Assembly: GCF_030269665.1 (NCBI RefSeq)
Contig: NZ_BSTS01000009.1
Coordinates: forward strand, 124,001-188,000
Length of the DNA: 64,000 nt
Direction of reading: 5' to 3'
Source of the DNA: Actinomycetospora sp. NBRC 106375
GTDB lineage: Bacteria; Actinomycetota; Actinomycetes; Mycobacteriales; Pseudonocardiaceae
The notes beneath the pieces are model-generated. The model was not told the DNA's origin. It saw nothing but the letters and a program-made list of their open reading frames with translations, and made no database searches. How positions within the stretch are numbered: position 1 is the stretch's first letter; each line of letters starts with the position of its first letter. This document shows positions 56,676 to 64,000 of this stretch, piece by piece. The translations under genes were made by a program, and so were the position numbers.

Positions 56676-57695
56676 CTATCGGCGGAGGCTGCCCCGCGCC
56701 GCGACGACGAGCTCGACGGCGTGCTCGATGGCGTAGGCCGGGTCGGCGGCGGCGCCCTTGACGTCGGCGTTGAGGTCGGCGACGACGCCCATCGCCTGGG
56801 TGAGCCCCTCGGCGCCCCAGCCCCGCGCCTGCCCCTGGGCCTTGCGGACCTTCCACGGCGGCATCTTCAGCGCCGACGCCATCGCGTACGGGTCGCCGCG
56901 GCCCGCCGCGCTGACCCGCGCGACCGTGCGCACCGCGTCGGCGAGGGCGTCGGCCAGCAGCACGTGGGGCACGCCGGTCTCGAGCGCCCACCGCAGCTCC
57001 TCGACCGCGCCGAGGCGGTCGCCGGTGATCGCCTTCTCGGCCACGGCGAAGCCGGTGACCTCGGCGCGCCCGCGGTGGAAGCGGCGGACCGCGTCGGCGT
57101 CGACGTGGCCGCCCGAGTCGGACGCCAGCTGGGACGCCGCGGCCGCGAGCTCGCGCAGGTCGGACCCCACGGCGTCCATGAGCAGCCCGAGCGCCTCGCC
57201 GGTGATCTTGCCGCCGGCCTGGCGGATCTCGGTGCGCACGAAGTCGGCCCGCTGGTCGTCCGACAGCGACGCCGCGGACGCCTCGTTCGCACCGGCCGAG
57301 CGCAGACCCTCGAGGAGGGCGTCGCCCTTGGGCTTCGCGGCCTCCTTGCCCTTCGCGGGCCGCCGCCCCTTGCCGCCCTTCGGGGGGCCGCGGTGCACGA
57401 CGATCAGCGTCACCCCGTCGCTCGGGGCCTTGGCGTAGTCGAGCAGCAGCGTCGTGACCTCGGCGCCCGCGTCGTGGCCGTTCTCGACTACGACCACGCG
57501 CGACTCGGCGAACAGCGAGGGGCTGACGAGCTCGCCCAGCGTCCCCGCGGTGAGCTCCCCCGCCGGCACGTGCGACACCTCGACGGCGGGATCGGCGTCG
57601 CGTGCCGCGGCGACCGCACGGGCCACGGCCCGCTCGACCAGCAGCGCCTCGTCGCCGACGACGAGCTGCAGCGGCGCCGGGGCCTCGGGACTCAC
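56676..57695 (-). CDS. holA: DNA polymerase III subunit delta
   Basis: This 339-residue clamp-loader subunit begins LQLVVGDEALLVERAVARAV and contains VVVVENGHDAG, DGVTLIVVHRG, the delta-type helical domain VRTEIRQAGGKITGEALGLLMDAVGSDLRELAAAASQL and the C-terminal domain MASALKMPPWKVRKAQGQARGW. It loads the beta sliding clamp. The GTG at 57695 is used. An Ala/Lys/Gly-rich insert near residue 110-130 (PPKGGKGRRPAKGKEAAKPKG) is unusual but harmless. It is divergent from the thrC riboswitch region. Confidence 0.93.
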   Translation of the reverse strand: MSPEAPAPLQLVVGDEALLVERAVARAVAAARDADPAVEVSHVPAGELTAGTLGELVSPSLFAESRVVVVENGHDAGAEVTTLLLDYAKAPSDGVTLIVVHRGPPKGGKGRRPAKGKEAAKPKGDALLEGLRSAGANEASAASLSDDQRADFVRTEIRQAGGKITGEALGLLMDAVGSDLRELAAAASQLASDSGGHVDADAVRRFHRGRAEVTGFAVAEKAITGDRLGAVEELRWALETGVPHVLLADALADAVRTVARVSAAGRGDPYAMASALKMPPWKVRKAQGQARGWGAEGLTQAMGVVADLNADVKGAAADPAYAIEHAVELVVAARGSLRR

Positions 57696-57844
57696 CCGAC
57701 GATCGTGTCACGGCGTCCCGACAGCCCCGTTCGGGACATCGTGAGGCAGGTCTCCACCGCGCGCCGCTCGGTGGTCGGGCTCCGACCGGTGCCGTAGAGT
57801 CCTGCGCCGGACGTGCCCGGTGGGCCTCCGACAACCGAATACGG

Positions 57845-57952
57845 CTCATCCAGAGGGGTAGAGGGACCGGCCCGATGACACCCCGGCAACCGGCGCCAGC
57901 GTTCTGCGGCGATCACGGTGCCAATTCCGACCCGTCCGCGGGGAAGATGAGG
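57845..57952 (+). promoter_or_regulatory. SAM-I (S-box) riboswitch upstream of thrC
   Basis: P1 arms CTCATC (57845-57850) and GATGAG (57947-57952) enclose the conserved core: CAGAGGGGTAGAGGGACCGG (57851-57870), CCCGATGACACCCCGGCAAC (57871-57890) and GGTGCCAATTCC (57917-57928). This order matches SAM-I. The 3' P1 arm abuts GGAGGAC (57951-57957), the ribosome site of thrC, so ligand-bound P1 could hide it. Regulation is therefore probably translational, with SAM lowering expression. Confidence 0.9.
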
Positions 57953-57965
57953 AGGACTTCCTGCC

Positions 57966-59228
57966 ATGACGCTGACCGCCCAGCCGACGACCAGTACCGG
58001 CTACGACCTGGGCCCCGCCTGCGCCCTCGCCTGCCGGGCCTGCGGGTACCGCATGGACCTGGCCGCCGAGTTCGCGTGCCCCCAGTGCTTCGGCCCCCTC
58101 GAGGTGGCCTACGACTTCGGCCGCCTCACCCGTGAGGACATCGAGCGCGGCCCCCGCAGCATCTGGCGCTACAAGGACCTGCTGCCCGTCCCGACCACCG
58201 TGTCCGACCACCCGAACACGGACCCGGGGTGCACCCGGCTGCTGCGCGCCGACCGCCTCGGCGCCGCGCTCGGGATCCGGAACCTGTGGGTCAAGGACGA
58301 CACCGGCAACCCGACGCACTCCTTCAAGGACCGCGTCGTCGCAGTGGCCCTCGCCGCCGCCCGCGAGCTGGGCTTCACGACGCTCGCCTGCCCGTCGACG
58401 GGCAACCTCGCCAACGCGACCGCCGCCGCGGCCGCCCGTGCCGGCTGGGACTCGGTCGTGCTGATCCCCGCCTCGCTCGAGCGCGCGAAGATCCTCATGA
58501 CCGCGGTCTACGACACGAACCTCCTCGCCTGCGAGGGCACGTACGACGACGTGAACCGCCTCGCCACCGAGCTCGCCTTCGAGCAGGAGGACTGGGCGTT
58601 CGTCAACGTCAACGTCCGGCCCTACTACGCGGAGGGCTCGAAGACCCTCGGCTACGAGGTCGCCGAGCAGCTCGGGTGGCGCGTGCCGGCCCAGACCGTC
58701 ATCCCGATCGCCTCGGGCTCGCAGCTGACGAAGGTCGACAAGGCCTACGCGGAGCTGATCTCGCTGGGGCTGGTCGAGGGCGGCGACTACAAGGTCTTCG
58801 GCGCCCAGGCCGCGGGGTGCTCCCCGGTCTCGACCGCGTTCCGCGAGGGCACCGACGTCGTCCGCCCGCAGAAGCCGGACACCATCGCCCGCTCGCTGGC
58901 GATCGGTAACCCGGCGGACGGCCCCTACGTGCTCGACGCCGTGCGCCGGTGCGGCGGCGTGGTCACCGACGTCACCGACGAAGAGGTCCGCGACGGCATC
59001 CGGCTGCTCGCCCGCACCGAGGGCGTGTTCGCCGAGACCGCCGGCGGGGTGACGGTGGCCAACGCAAAGAAGATGGTCGAGTCGGGCGATCTCGATCCGG
59101 ACGCCGACACGGTCCTGCTGATCACCGGCGACGGGCTGAAGACCCTCGACGCCATCGAGCACCAGGTGGGCCCCAAGGCGACGATCCCGGCGACCTCGAA
59201 GGCTGTCCGCGAGGCGCTGGGCCTGTAG
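57966..59228 (+). CDS. thrC: threonine synthase (SAM-riboswitch-controlled)
   Basis: This 420-residue PLP enzyme converts O-phosphohomoserine to threonine. The N-terminal zinc ribbon CRACGYRMDLAAEFACPQC (CxxC...CxxC) is common in threonine synthases. The PLP-binding lysine is in GNPTHSFKDRVV, and STGNLANATAAAAARAG, FVNVNVRPYYAEGSKTLGYEVAEQLGW and IASGSQLTKVDKAYAELI follow. It is the only gene behind the SAM-I riboswitch. A methionine-pathway role is an alternative, given that regulator (see findings). Confidence 0.9.
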   Translation: MTLTAQPTTSTGYDLGPACALACRACGYRMDLAAEFACPQCFGPLEVAYDFGRLTREDIERGPRSIWRYKDLLPVPTTVSDHPNTDPGCTRLLRADRLGAALGIRNLWVKDDTGNPTHSFKDRVVAVALAAARELGFTTLACPSTGNLANATAAAAARAGWDSVVLIPASLERAKILMTAVYDTNLLACEGTYDDVNRLATELAFEQEDWAFVNVNVRPYYAEGSKTLGYEVAEQLGWRVPAQTVIPIASGSQLTKVDKAYAELISLGLVEGGDYKVFGAQAAGCSPVSTAFREGTDVVRPQKPDTIARSLAIGNPADGPYVLDAVRRCGGVVTDVTDEEVRDGIRLLARTEGVFAETAGGVTVANAKKMVESGDLDPDADTVLLITGDGLKTLDAIEHQVGPKATIPATSKAVREALGL

Positions 59229-59237
59229 CTCCCTCGT

Positions 59238-59298
59238 CGCGAGTGGCACGTTCCGCAGCTCTCCGGGGCCGGATGGGCTGCGCAACGTGCCCCTCGCG
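59238..59298. repeat. inverted-repeat element, family B copy 3
   Basis: The best-paired member: CGCGAGTGGCACGTTCCGCAG (59238-59258) against CTGCGCAACGTGCCCCTCGCG (59278-59298), 19 of 21 bases complementary, between the convergent thrC and comEC genes. Probably terminates both. Confidence 0.85.
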
Positions 59299-59312
59299 CG
59301 GGGAACACCGGT

Positions 59313-61847
59313 TCACCTCCGCCGAGGGTCGGGGCGCGGATCGCCGCGCGCGACGACGGCGGGGCCACCCCGCGGCTCGGGCGAGACGACGACCGCGAGG
59401 TCGCCGGACTCGTCGGTGCGCCGCACGAGCGCGCCGCTGCGGGCGAGCAGTCCCAGGATCCCCGGATTCGGGTGGCCGTAGGTGTTGCCGCGGCCGACGC
59501 TCACGAGCGCGAGCGCGGCGTGCACCGCGGTGAGGAACATCGGTAGCGACGACCGTGACCCGTGGTGGGGCACCTTGAGGATCTCGGCGTGCAGGTCGGC
59601 GCCCGAGCCCAGCAGCGCCGACTGCGACGACCGTTCCGCGTCACCGGGCAGGAGGACCCGCCCCACCGGGGTGTGGGCTCGCAGCACCACCGAGGTGTCG
59701 TTGACCGCGGTGCCGTCCTCACCGTCGACGTGCACCGTGGGCCGGACGGGGCCGAGCACCTCGAGCGCCAGGCCCGGCCAGCGCAGCACCGTCCCGCGTC
59801 CCAGGGCGACCAACGGCGCCCGGGCGGCGGCGCTGCGGCCCATGACCTGGACGAGCGTGTCGCCCGGGTCGCGCGCCGGACCCAGCGCGACACCGCCGAC
59901 CGACCGGCCGCTGAGCGCCCCCGCGAGCCCGCCCACGTGATCGGCGTGCAGGTGGGTCAGCACGACCAGCGCGAGCGACCGCACGCCCAGGCGTGTCAGG
60001 CAGCCGTCGATCGCCCCCGCGTCCGGTCCGGCGTCGACGAGCACCGCGCGGCCCGGCTCGCCGGTCGCGAGCACCAGTCCATCGCCCTGACCGACGTCGC
60101 AGGCCACCATCACCCACTTCTCCGGCGGCCAGCCCGGCGGGACCACACGCGTCGGGACGATCACGAGCAGCGTCCCGACCAGCACCGCGGCTACCACCGC
60201 GCGCAGGCGCCGCCACCGCAGGGCAGCCGCGACGAGCACCACCACCGCAGCCAGGGCCAGCGCGCCCGCCGCCCCGCCGGGCCACGCGAACGTCGCCCCC
60301 GGCACGGCCGCGCACCGGCGCGCGACCCACACCAGCCAGGAGACCCCGGGCCCCGCAAGCCACACCAGGACGTGCGCGGCCGCGGTCCGCCCCGGCGCGA
60401 CGGCGGCGGCGAGCACGCCGAGGACGGTGACCGGCGCGATCACGGGCGCCGCCAGCAGGTTGGCGACGACCGCGACCAGGCTGACCTCGCCCGACAGACC
60501 CGCAATCACCGGCGCGGTGGCGACGTGCGCCGCCACCGGCACCGCGAGCGCCTCCGCGATCCCCACCGGCAGCCCGCGCGCCCGCAGCCGGGCCACGACT
60601 CCCGGCGCGAGCAGCACCAGCGCCCCGGTGGCGAGCACCGAGAGCGCGAACCCGGGGTCGGTGGCCAGGCCCGGGTCGACGAGCAGCAGCACGATCACCG
60701 CCGCGCACAGCGCCGGCACCACCGATCGCCGCCGACCCACCGCCAGCGCGAGCACCGTGATCCCGCCCATCACGCCGGCACGCAGCACGCTCGGCGACGG
60801 CCGGGCCAGGATCACGAACCCCACCAGCGCGAGCGCCGCGAGCAGCGCCGCCGTCCGCGGGCCGAGGCGACCCAGGCGGGCGAGCAGCAGCACCGCGCCA
60901 CAAACGATCGCCACGTTCGTGCCGGACACCGCCGTCAGGTGCGTGAGGCCGGCGGTGCGGAAGTCGTCGGCGAGGCCCGCGCTGATCCCCGAGGTGTCGC
61001 CGACCACGAGCCCCGGCAGCAGCCCGGCCGGGTCCTCGGCGAGCACGGTGCGGGCCGCGTCGCGCAGACCGCCCCGCAGGTCGCCGGCGACGCGCTGGGC
61101 GGTCGGCACCGGCCCGACCGCCCGGGGCGGGCCCCGGACCTGGAGGACGGCCACGGTGAGGTCGGCGCGGTCGGGCGGCGCGAGCCGGCCCCGGGCGCTC
61201 ACCACCTGCCCGGGGAGCAGCGTCGCCCACCCGTCGGCCGGGGCCAGCAGGACGACGCGCCCGCCCGCGCGCCACGTCACCCCCGCTCCGACCTGCCCGC
61301 CCAGCAGCTCGCCGCGCACGACGACCCGTCCCGCCCCCGGCACGCTCGACCGCACCGGCTGCGGGTCGGCGGTGAGCACGAGGTCGAGGCGCGCGGAGGT
61401 CCCCGTGCCGGTGGCCGGGCGCAGCGGGTGGCTCGCCACGGTGAACGCCCCGAGGCCGGCGACGAGACCGACGGCCGCCGCGCACCCACCGGTCGCGATC
61501 ACCACCGCTCGCCATCCCGACGCCCGGGACGCCCCGGACCCTGCGCCGCGCCGCCGCACCGCGACCGCCAGCGCGACCACCGCCACCGCCACGAGGACCG
61601 CCGCCGCGCCCCACCCGGCGGTGAGCGCCGCGACGGCGACACCCCAGGAGGCGAGCGCCGCCGGCACGAGCCGGAGGTCGGGGGGCGCGACAGGCTCCGC
61701 CTCCGGCGCCGGCGGGCGCGCCGACCCGCGCTCCTGCCGGCGCTCCGGCCCTCCCGCCGGCCCTCTCGCCGCCCCTCCCTGCCCGCGGCCCGCACTCCCC
61801 CGGGCTGGAGTCGCGTCGCCGGGCCCGGCCGCCCGGCGATCGCTCAC
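59313..61847 (-). CDS. comEC: ComEC/Rec2-family competence membrane protein
   Basis: This 844-residue polytopic membrane protein has an N-terminal OB/soluble-region stretch (VSARGRLAPPDRADLTV), a ComEC core (TAGLTHLTAVSGTNVAIVCGAVLLL, RAGVMGGITVLALAVGRRRSVVPALCAAVIVLLLVDP) and a C-terminal metallo-beta-lactamase domain (VACDVGQGDGLVLA, LTHLHADHVGGLAGAL, LKVPHHGSRSS). It forms the DNA-uptake channel, the MBL part probably degrading one strand. GTG 61847 overlaps the comEA stop. Whether the strain is transformable is not shown. Confidence 0.92.
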   Translation of the reverse strand: MSDRRAAGPGDATPARGSAGRGQGGAARGPAGGPERRQERGSARPPAPEAEPVAPPDLRLVPAALASWGVAVAALTAGWGAAAVLVAVAVVALAVAVRRRGAGSGASRASGWRAVVIATGGCAAAVGLVAGLGAFTVASHPLRPATGTGTSARLDLVLTADPQPVRSSVPGAGRVVVRGELLGGQVGAGVTWRAGGRVVLLAPADGWATLLPGQVVSARGRLAPPDRADLTVAVLQVRGPPRAVGPVPTAQRVAGDLRGGLRDAARTVLAEDPAGLLPGLVVGDTSGISAGLADDFRTAGLTHLTAVSGTNVAIVCGAVLLLARLGRLGPRTAALLAALALVGFVILARPSPSVLRAGVMGGITVLALAVGRRRSVVPALCAAVIVLLLVDPGLATDPGFALSVLATGALVLLAPGVVARLRARGLPVGIAEALAVPVAAHVATAPVIAGLSGEVSLVAVVANLLAAPVIAPVTVLGVLAAAVAPGRTAAAHVLVWLAGPGVSWLVWVARRCAAVPGATFAWPGGAAGALALAAVVVLVAAALRWRRLRAVVAAVLVGTLLVIVPTRVVPPGWPPEKWVMVACDVGQGDGLVLATGEPGRAVLVDAGPDAGAIDGCLTRLGVRSLALVVLTHLHADHVGGLAGALSGRSVGGVALGPARDPGDTLVQVMGRSAAARAPLVALGRGTVLRWPGLALEVLGPVRPTVHVDGEDGTAVNDTSVVLRAHTPVGRVLLPGDAERSSQSALLGSGADLHAEILKVPHHGSRSSLPMFLTAVHAALALVSVGRGNTYGHPNPGILGLLARSGALVRRTDESGDLAVVVSPEPRGGPAVVARGDPRPDPRRR

Positions 61848-62920
61848 ACCGTCACCAGGTCGCGGAGGGTCGCGAAGCGGGCGTCGCCGATGCCGCTGAC
61901 CTCCTGCAGCTGCTCGACAGCGCCGAAGCGCCCGTTCTGCGTCCGCCACTCGAGGATGCGCTGGGCGGTGACCGGACCGACGCCGGGCAGCTGGTCGAGC
62001 TGCTCGAGGGTCGCGGTGTTGAGGTTGACCCGGCCCCCTCCCCCGGCGGCGGCCGCGCCGTCGGCCGGGACGCCCGCCGGCGCCCCGCCCGCGGCCGGAC
62101 CCGCCGCACCCGCCGGCGCGGCCGGGGTCGGCACACCGACCACGACCTGCTCACCGTCGGTGAGGCGGGCGGCGAGGTTCAGCCCGGTGAGATCGGCGTC
62201 GGGCGCAGCACCGCCGGCGGCCTCGACCGCGTCGCCGACCCGGCTGCCCGGCGCGAGCCGCACCAGCCCGGGGCGCGCCACACGTCCCGACACCGACACG
62301 ACGATCGGACCCGCGTCGGCCGGGGCCGCACCCGGCGCCCCCGGCGGCCCGGGCACCGCAGCGACGGACGACGGCCCCGCCACGGCCGGCAGCGCGGGGA
62401 CCGGCTCGGCGACCGGGCGCCCGGCCCACACCCCCACCGCGGCGACGACCGCGGCGACGGCGGCCACCGCGGCGAGAGCGAGGGCTCCGGTGCGCCCGGG
62501 GTCCCACCGCGCCCCCGCCCACGACGCCGGCACCCACCGGCCGAGCCAGCGTCGCGCCCGCTCGCCCGGTTCCGGTGGGTCCCACGCGCTCCCGCGCGCG
62601 ACCGGGCGCACGGGCTCGTCGTCCTCGTCGTCCCACCAGCCGCCGCCGGGCGCGGCGGGTGGCGTCTCGTCCTCCCACGGCTCGTCGTCCACGCGCGCCC
62701 GGGACGTACCGGATCGCGGCGGCAGCCGCAGACGCGCCGCGGGCGTGCCCGGCGGAGCCCCAGGCCAGCCCACCCGACCCGCGGCACCACGCTCGCCCAC
62801 CTCGACGGTCTCCGGCGGGCCCCAGCGCTCGGAGCGATCACCGACGACGGCAGGCGGATCCCCGAGCGCCCGCAGCCGGGCACGGGCGCCGTCGGGAACG
62901 GGCGGTGAAGGGCGGGCCAT
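61844..62920 (-). CDS. comEA: ComEA-type DNA-binding protein
   Basis: This 358-residue protein has a long Pro/Arg/Asp-rich cytosolic N-part, one transmembrane helix (GALALAAVAAVAAVVAAVGVWAG, about 180-202), a SLBB domain (IVVSVSGRVARPGLVRLAPGSRVGDAVEAAGG) and a C-terminal helix-hairpin-helix DNA-binding domain (RVNLNTATLEQLDQLPGVGPVTAQRILEWR). It binds incoming DNA for ComEC. ATG 62920 is the most convincing start. Confidence 0.92.
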   Translation of the reverse strand: MARPSPPVPDGARARLRALGDPPAVVGDRSERWGPPETVEVGERGAAGRVGWPGAPPGTPAARLRLPPRSGTSRARVDDEPWEDETPPAAPGGGWWDDEDDEPVRPVARGSAWDPPEPGERARRWLGRWVPASWAGARWDPGRTGALALAAVAAVAAVVAAVGVWAGRPVAEPVPALPAVAGPSSVAAVPGPPGAPGAAPADAGPIVVSVSGRVARPGLVRLAPGSRVGDAVEAAGGAAPDADLTGLNLAARLTDGEQVVVGVPTPAAPAGAAGPAAGGAPAGVPADGAAAAGGGGRVNLNTATLEQLDQLPGVGPVTAQRILEWRTQNGRFGAVEQLQEVSGIGDARFATLRDLVTV

Positions 62921-63071
62921 GCGCGGGACGCTAGGAACACGCCCCTCATCCCGGACAGCGTCGGCCGCGGCCCTGGGGACAACCGGCGGCGCTGGGGACG
63001 GACCGCGGCGCGCCCGGGCCCGCGGCACGGCCGAACGGCCGACACCGACCGTCCGCGGGCCGGAGGAGCCC

Positions 63072-63503
63072 TCAGACCCCCGGCATCGCCAGCATCCGCC
63101 CCAGGCGGCGCATGTTGCTGCGCCCCGCCACCCGCAGCCCCGCCGCGAGCGCCGGCAGGACCGGGCGCAGGGTGCGTCCGGCCGCGAGCTCGAGGGTGAG
63201 GGTCAGCCGGCTGCCACGGTCGCGGGGCTCGACGGCGCCGTGGAGGTCGATGTCGAGGCCGCGGAACCGGCACCGGGTGCGCCAGTGGGTCGGCCGCGTG
63301 TACTCGAGGATCTCGGCGCTGCCCCGCCCCAGCCCCAGCCACGTGCCGTCATAGCGCGCGCCGGGTCCCACGGGTTCCGGGCCGACCAGGTCGATGCGCC
63401 GGGCCGCGGGGTTCCACACCGCCTCGGTGCGCAGGTCGGCGACGTGGTCGAACACGGTCTCCGGGTCGGCGTCGGAGTCCAGGCGGTTCACCACGATCGT
63501 CAC
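63072..63503 (-). CDS. SRPBCC-fold protein
   Basis: A 143-residue protein with the START/SRPBCC pattern: VTIVVNRLDSDADPETVFDHVADLRTEAVWNPAARRIDLV, GPGARYDGTWLG, AEILEYTRPTHWRTRCRF, and a C-terminal helix. GTG 63503 is preferred to ATG 63539 because GAGGA lies at good distance. Such proteins bind a small hydrophobic ligand; no ligand can be named. Confidence 0.75.
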   Translation of the reverse strand: MTIVVNRLDSDADPETVFDHVADLRTEAVWNPAARRIDLVGPEPVGPGARYDGTWLGLGRGSAEILEYTRPTHWRTRCRFRGLDIDLHGAVEPRDRGSRLTLTLELAAGRTLRPVLPALAAGLRVAGRSNMRRLGRMLAMPGV

Positions 63504-63528
63504 CGGGCCATCCTCGTCGTCCGCGAGG

Positions 63529-64000
63529 TCAGGGCACATCCGGCAAAGGGCGGGCAGCCGTCAGCGCCTCCCCCACCGCCCGACCGACCGCCTCGCCGAG
63601 GGCCCGGTGACCCGTCCAGCCCCAGTGCATGCCGTCGGGGTTGCCGTGCCCGCCCAGGACGTGCGCGGCCACGTGCGGCAGCGGGTCGACGAGGACGACG
63701 TCGTGCGCCGCCGCCCACGCCGTCATCGCGGCGACGTGCCCGTCCCGTCCGGCGTGCACGCCGCCGTAGGCCGGAGCCCGGTGCACCGCGGGGAGCATGC
63801 CGACCACCGGGATCCCCGGGATCAGGGTGGTCACCGCGACGCGGAGCCGCTCGAGGTACCGCACCGTCTCGGCCGCCGGCAGGGCGACCGGCCCGGCGCG
63901 GCCGAGCACGCGGGCGGCCCCCGGCGTCGCCCGCCGGTGAGCCTCGCGCACCGCGCGCCGCAGCCAGGCCGGGCGCAGCGCCGGAATCAGCTCGCGCACG
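63529..64000 (-). CDS. SGNH/GDSL hydrolase, C-terminal part (cut by window edge)
   Basis: The frame is open from the window edge for 156 codons. The block HGNPDGMHWGWTGHRALGEAVG holds the D-x-x-H catalytic Asp and His of SGNH esterases. Earlier PGIPVVGMLPAVHRAPAYGG and AAAHDVVLVDPLPHV fit blocks of the fold. The N-terminal GDS block is beyond the window. The stop is 26 nt before the SRPBCC start, so the two genes are probably co-transcribed. Confidence 0.8.
   Translation of the reverse strand, partial: VRELIPALRPAWLRRAVREAHRRATPGAARVLGRAGPVALPAAETVRYLERLRVAVTTLIPGIPVVGMLPAVHRAPAYGGVHAGRDGHVAAMTAWAAAHDVVLVDPLPHVAAHVLGGHGNPDGMHWGWTGHRALGEAVGRAVGEALTAARPLPDVP

Overview
The window is very GC-rich, nearly free of intergenic space, and full of GTG starts and 4-nt ATGA/GTGA stop-start overlaps, which points to an actinobacterium. 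The housekeeping order (glyS | smtB-zur | YbjN-like-uppS-recO-era-CNNM-ybeY-phoH-rsmE-dnaJ-hrcA-hemW ... sir-cysH ... lepA | rpsT | holA ... comEC-comEA) follows the mycobacterial order from memory. Composition and accessory content suggest a Pseudonocardia/Actinomycetospora-like member of the Pseudonocardiales. That genus-level guess is inference only.

Layout. 1-19.0 kb is conserved core, mostly on the minus strand: the 5' end of an XdhC-like gene, glyS, a zinc regulon pair (smtB, zur) on plus, a BCCT osmolyte transporter, then a tightly overlapping run from hemW and hrcA/dnaJ through rsmE, phoH, ybeY, a CNNM protein, lhgO, era, recO and uppS. 19.1-44.8 kb is an accessory sulfur region on both strands. 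It holds a broken MFS transporter plus SsuD-type monooxygenase, the assimilatory sulfate operon (sir, a frameshifted zinc-ribbon ORF, cysH, cysD, cysN), carbonic anhydrase, several luciferase-like monooxygenases, SfnB/DszC-like acyl-CoA-dehydrogenase-fold flavoproteins, two OsmC proteins, a Cys/Met-metabolism PLP enzyme, and assorted oxidoreductases and hydrolases. 44.9-51 kb is a mixed set of hydrolases, oxidoreductases and a secreted serine hydrolase. 51-64 kb returns to core genes: a DEAD-box helicase, lepA, rpsT, holA, thrC behind a SAM-I riboswitch, comEC and comEA. A lower-GC membrane protein sits among them.

The most unusual content is regulatory. Six very short ORFs encoding peptides with an R-x-HVDLxR core and usually terminal Cys residues precede sulfur-related genes at 19123, 21384, 36259(-), 37673, 40450 and 43948(-). 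A seventh, HVDH variant (43459-) is translationally coupled at both ends between a small ORF and a broken flavoprotein gene. They look like attenuator leader peptides and mark a probable sulfur-limitation regulon. A second copy of the monooxygenase/flavoprotein pair (40.6-43.3 kb) is decaying: one gene is truncated, the other has a single-base insertion, and the leader in front of the truncated gene has lost its Cys codons.

Intergenic gaps repeatedly carry 40-75-nt hairpins that fall into six sequence families (A-F below), often between convergent genes. No rRNA, tRNA, CRISPR array, insertion sequence or prophage was recognised.
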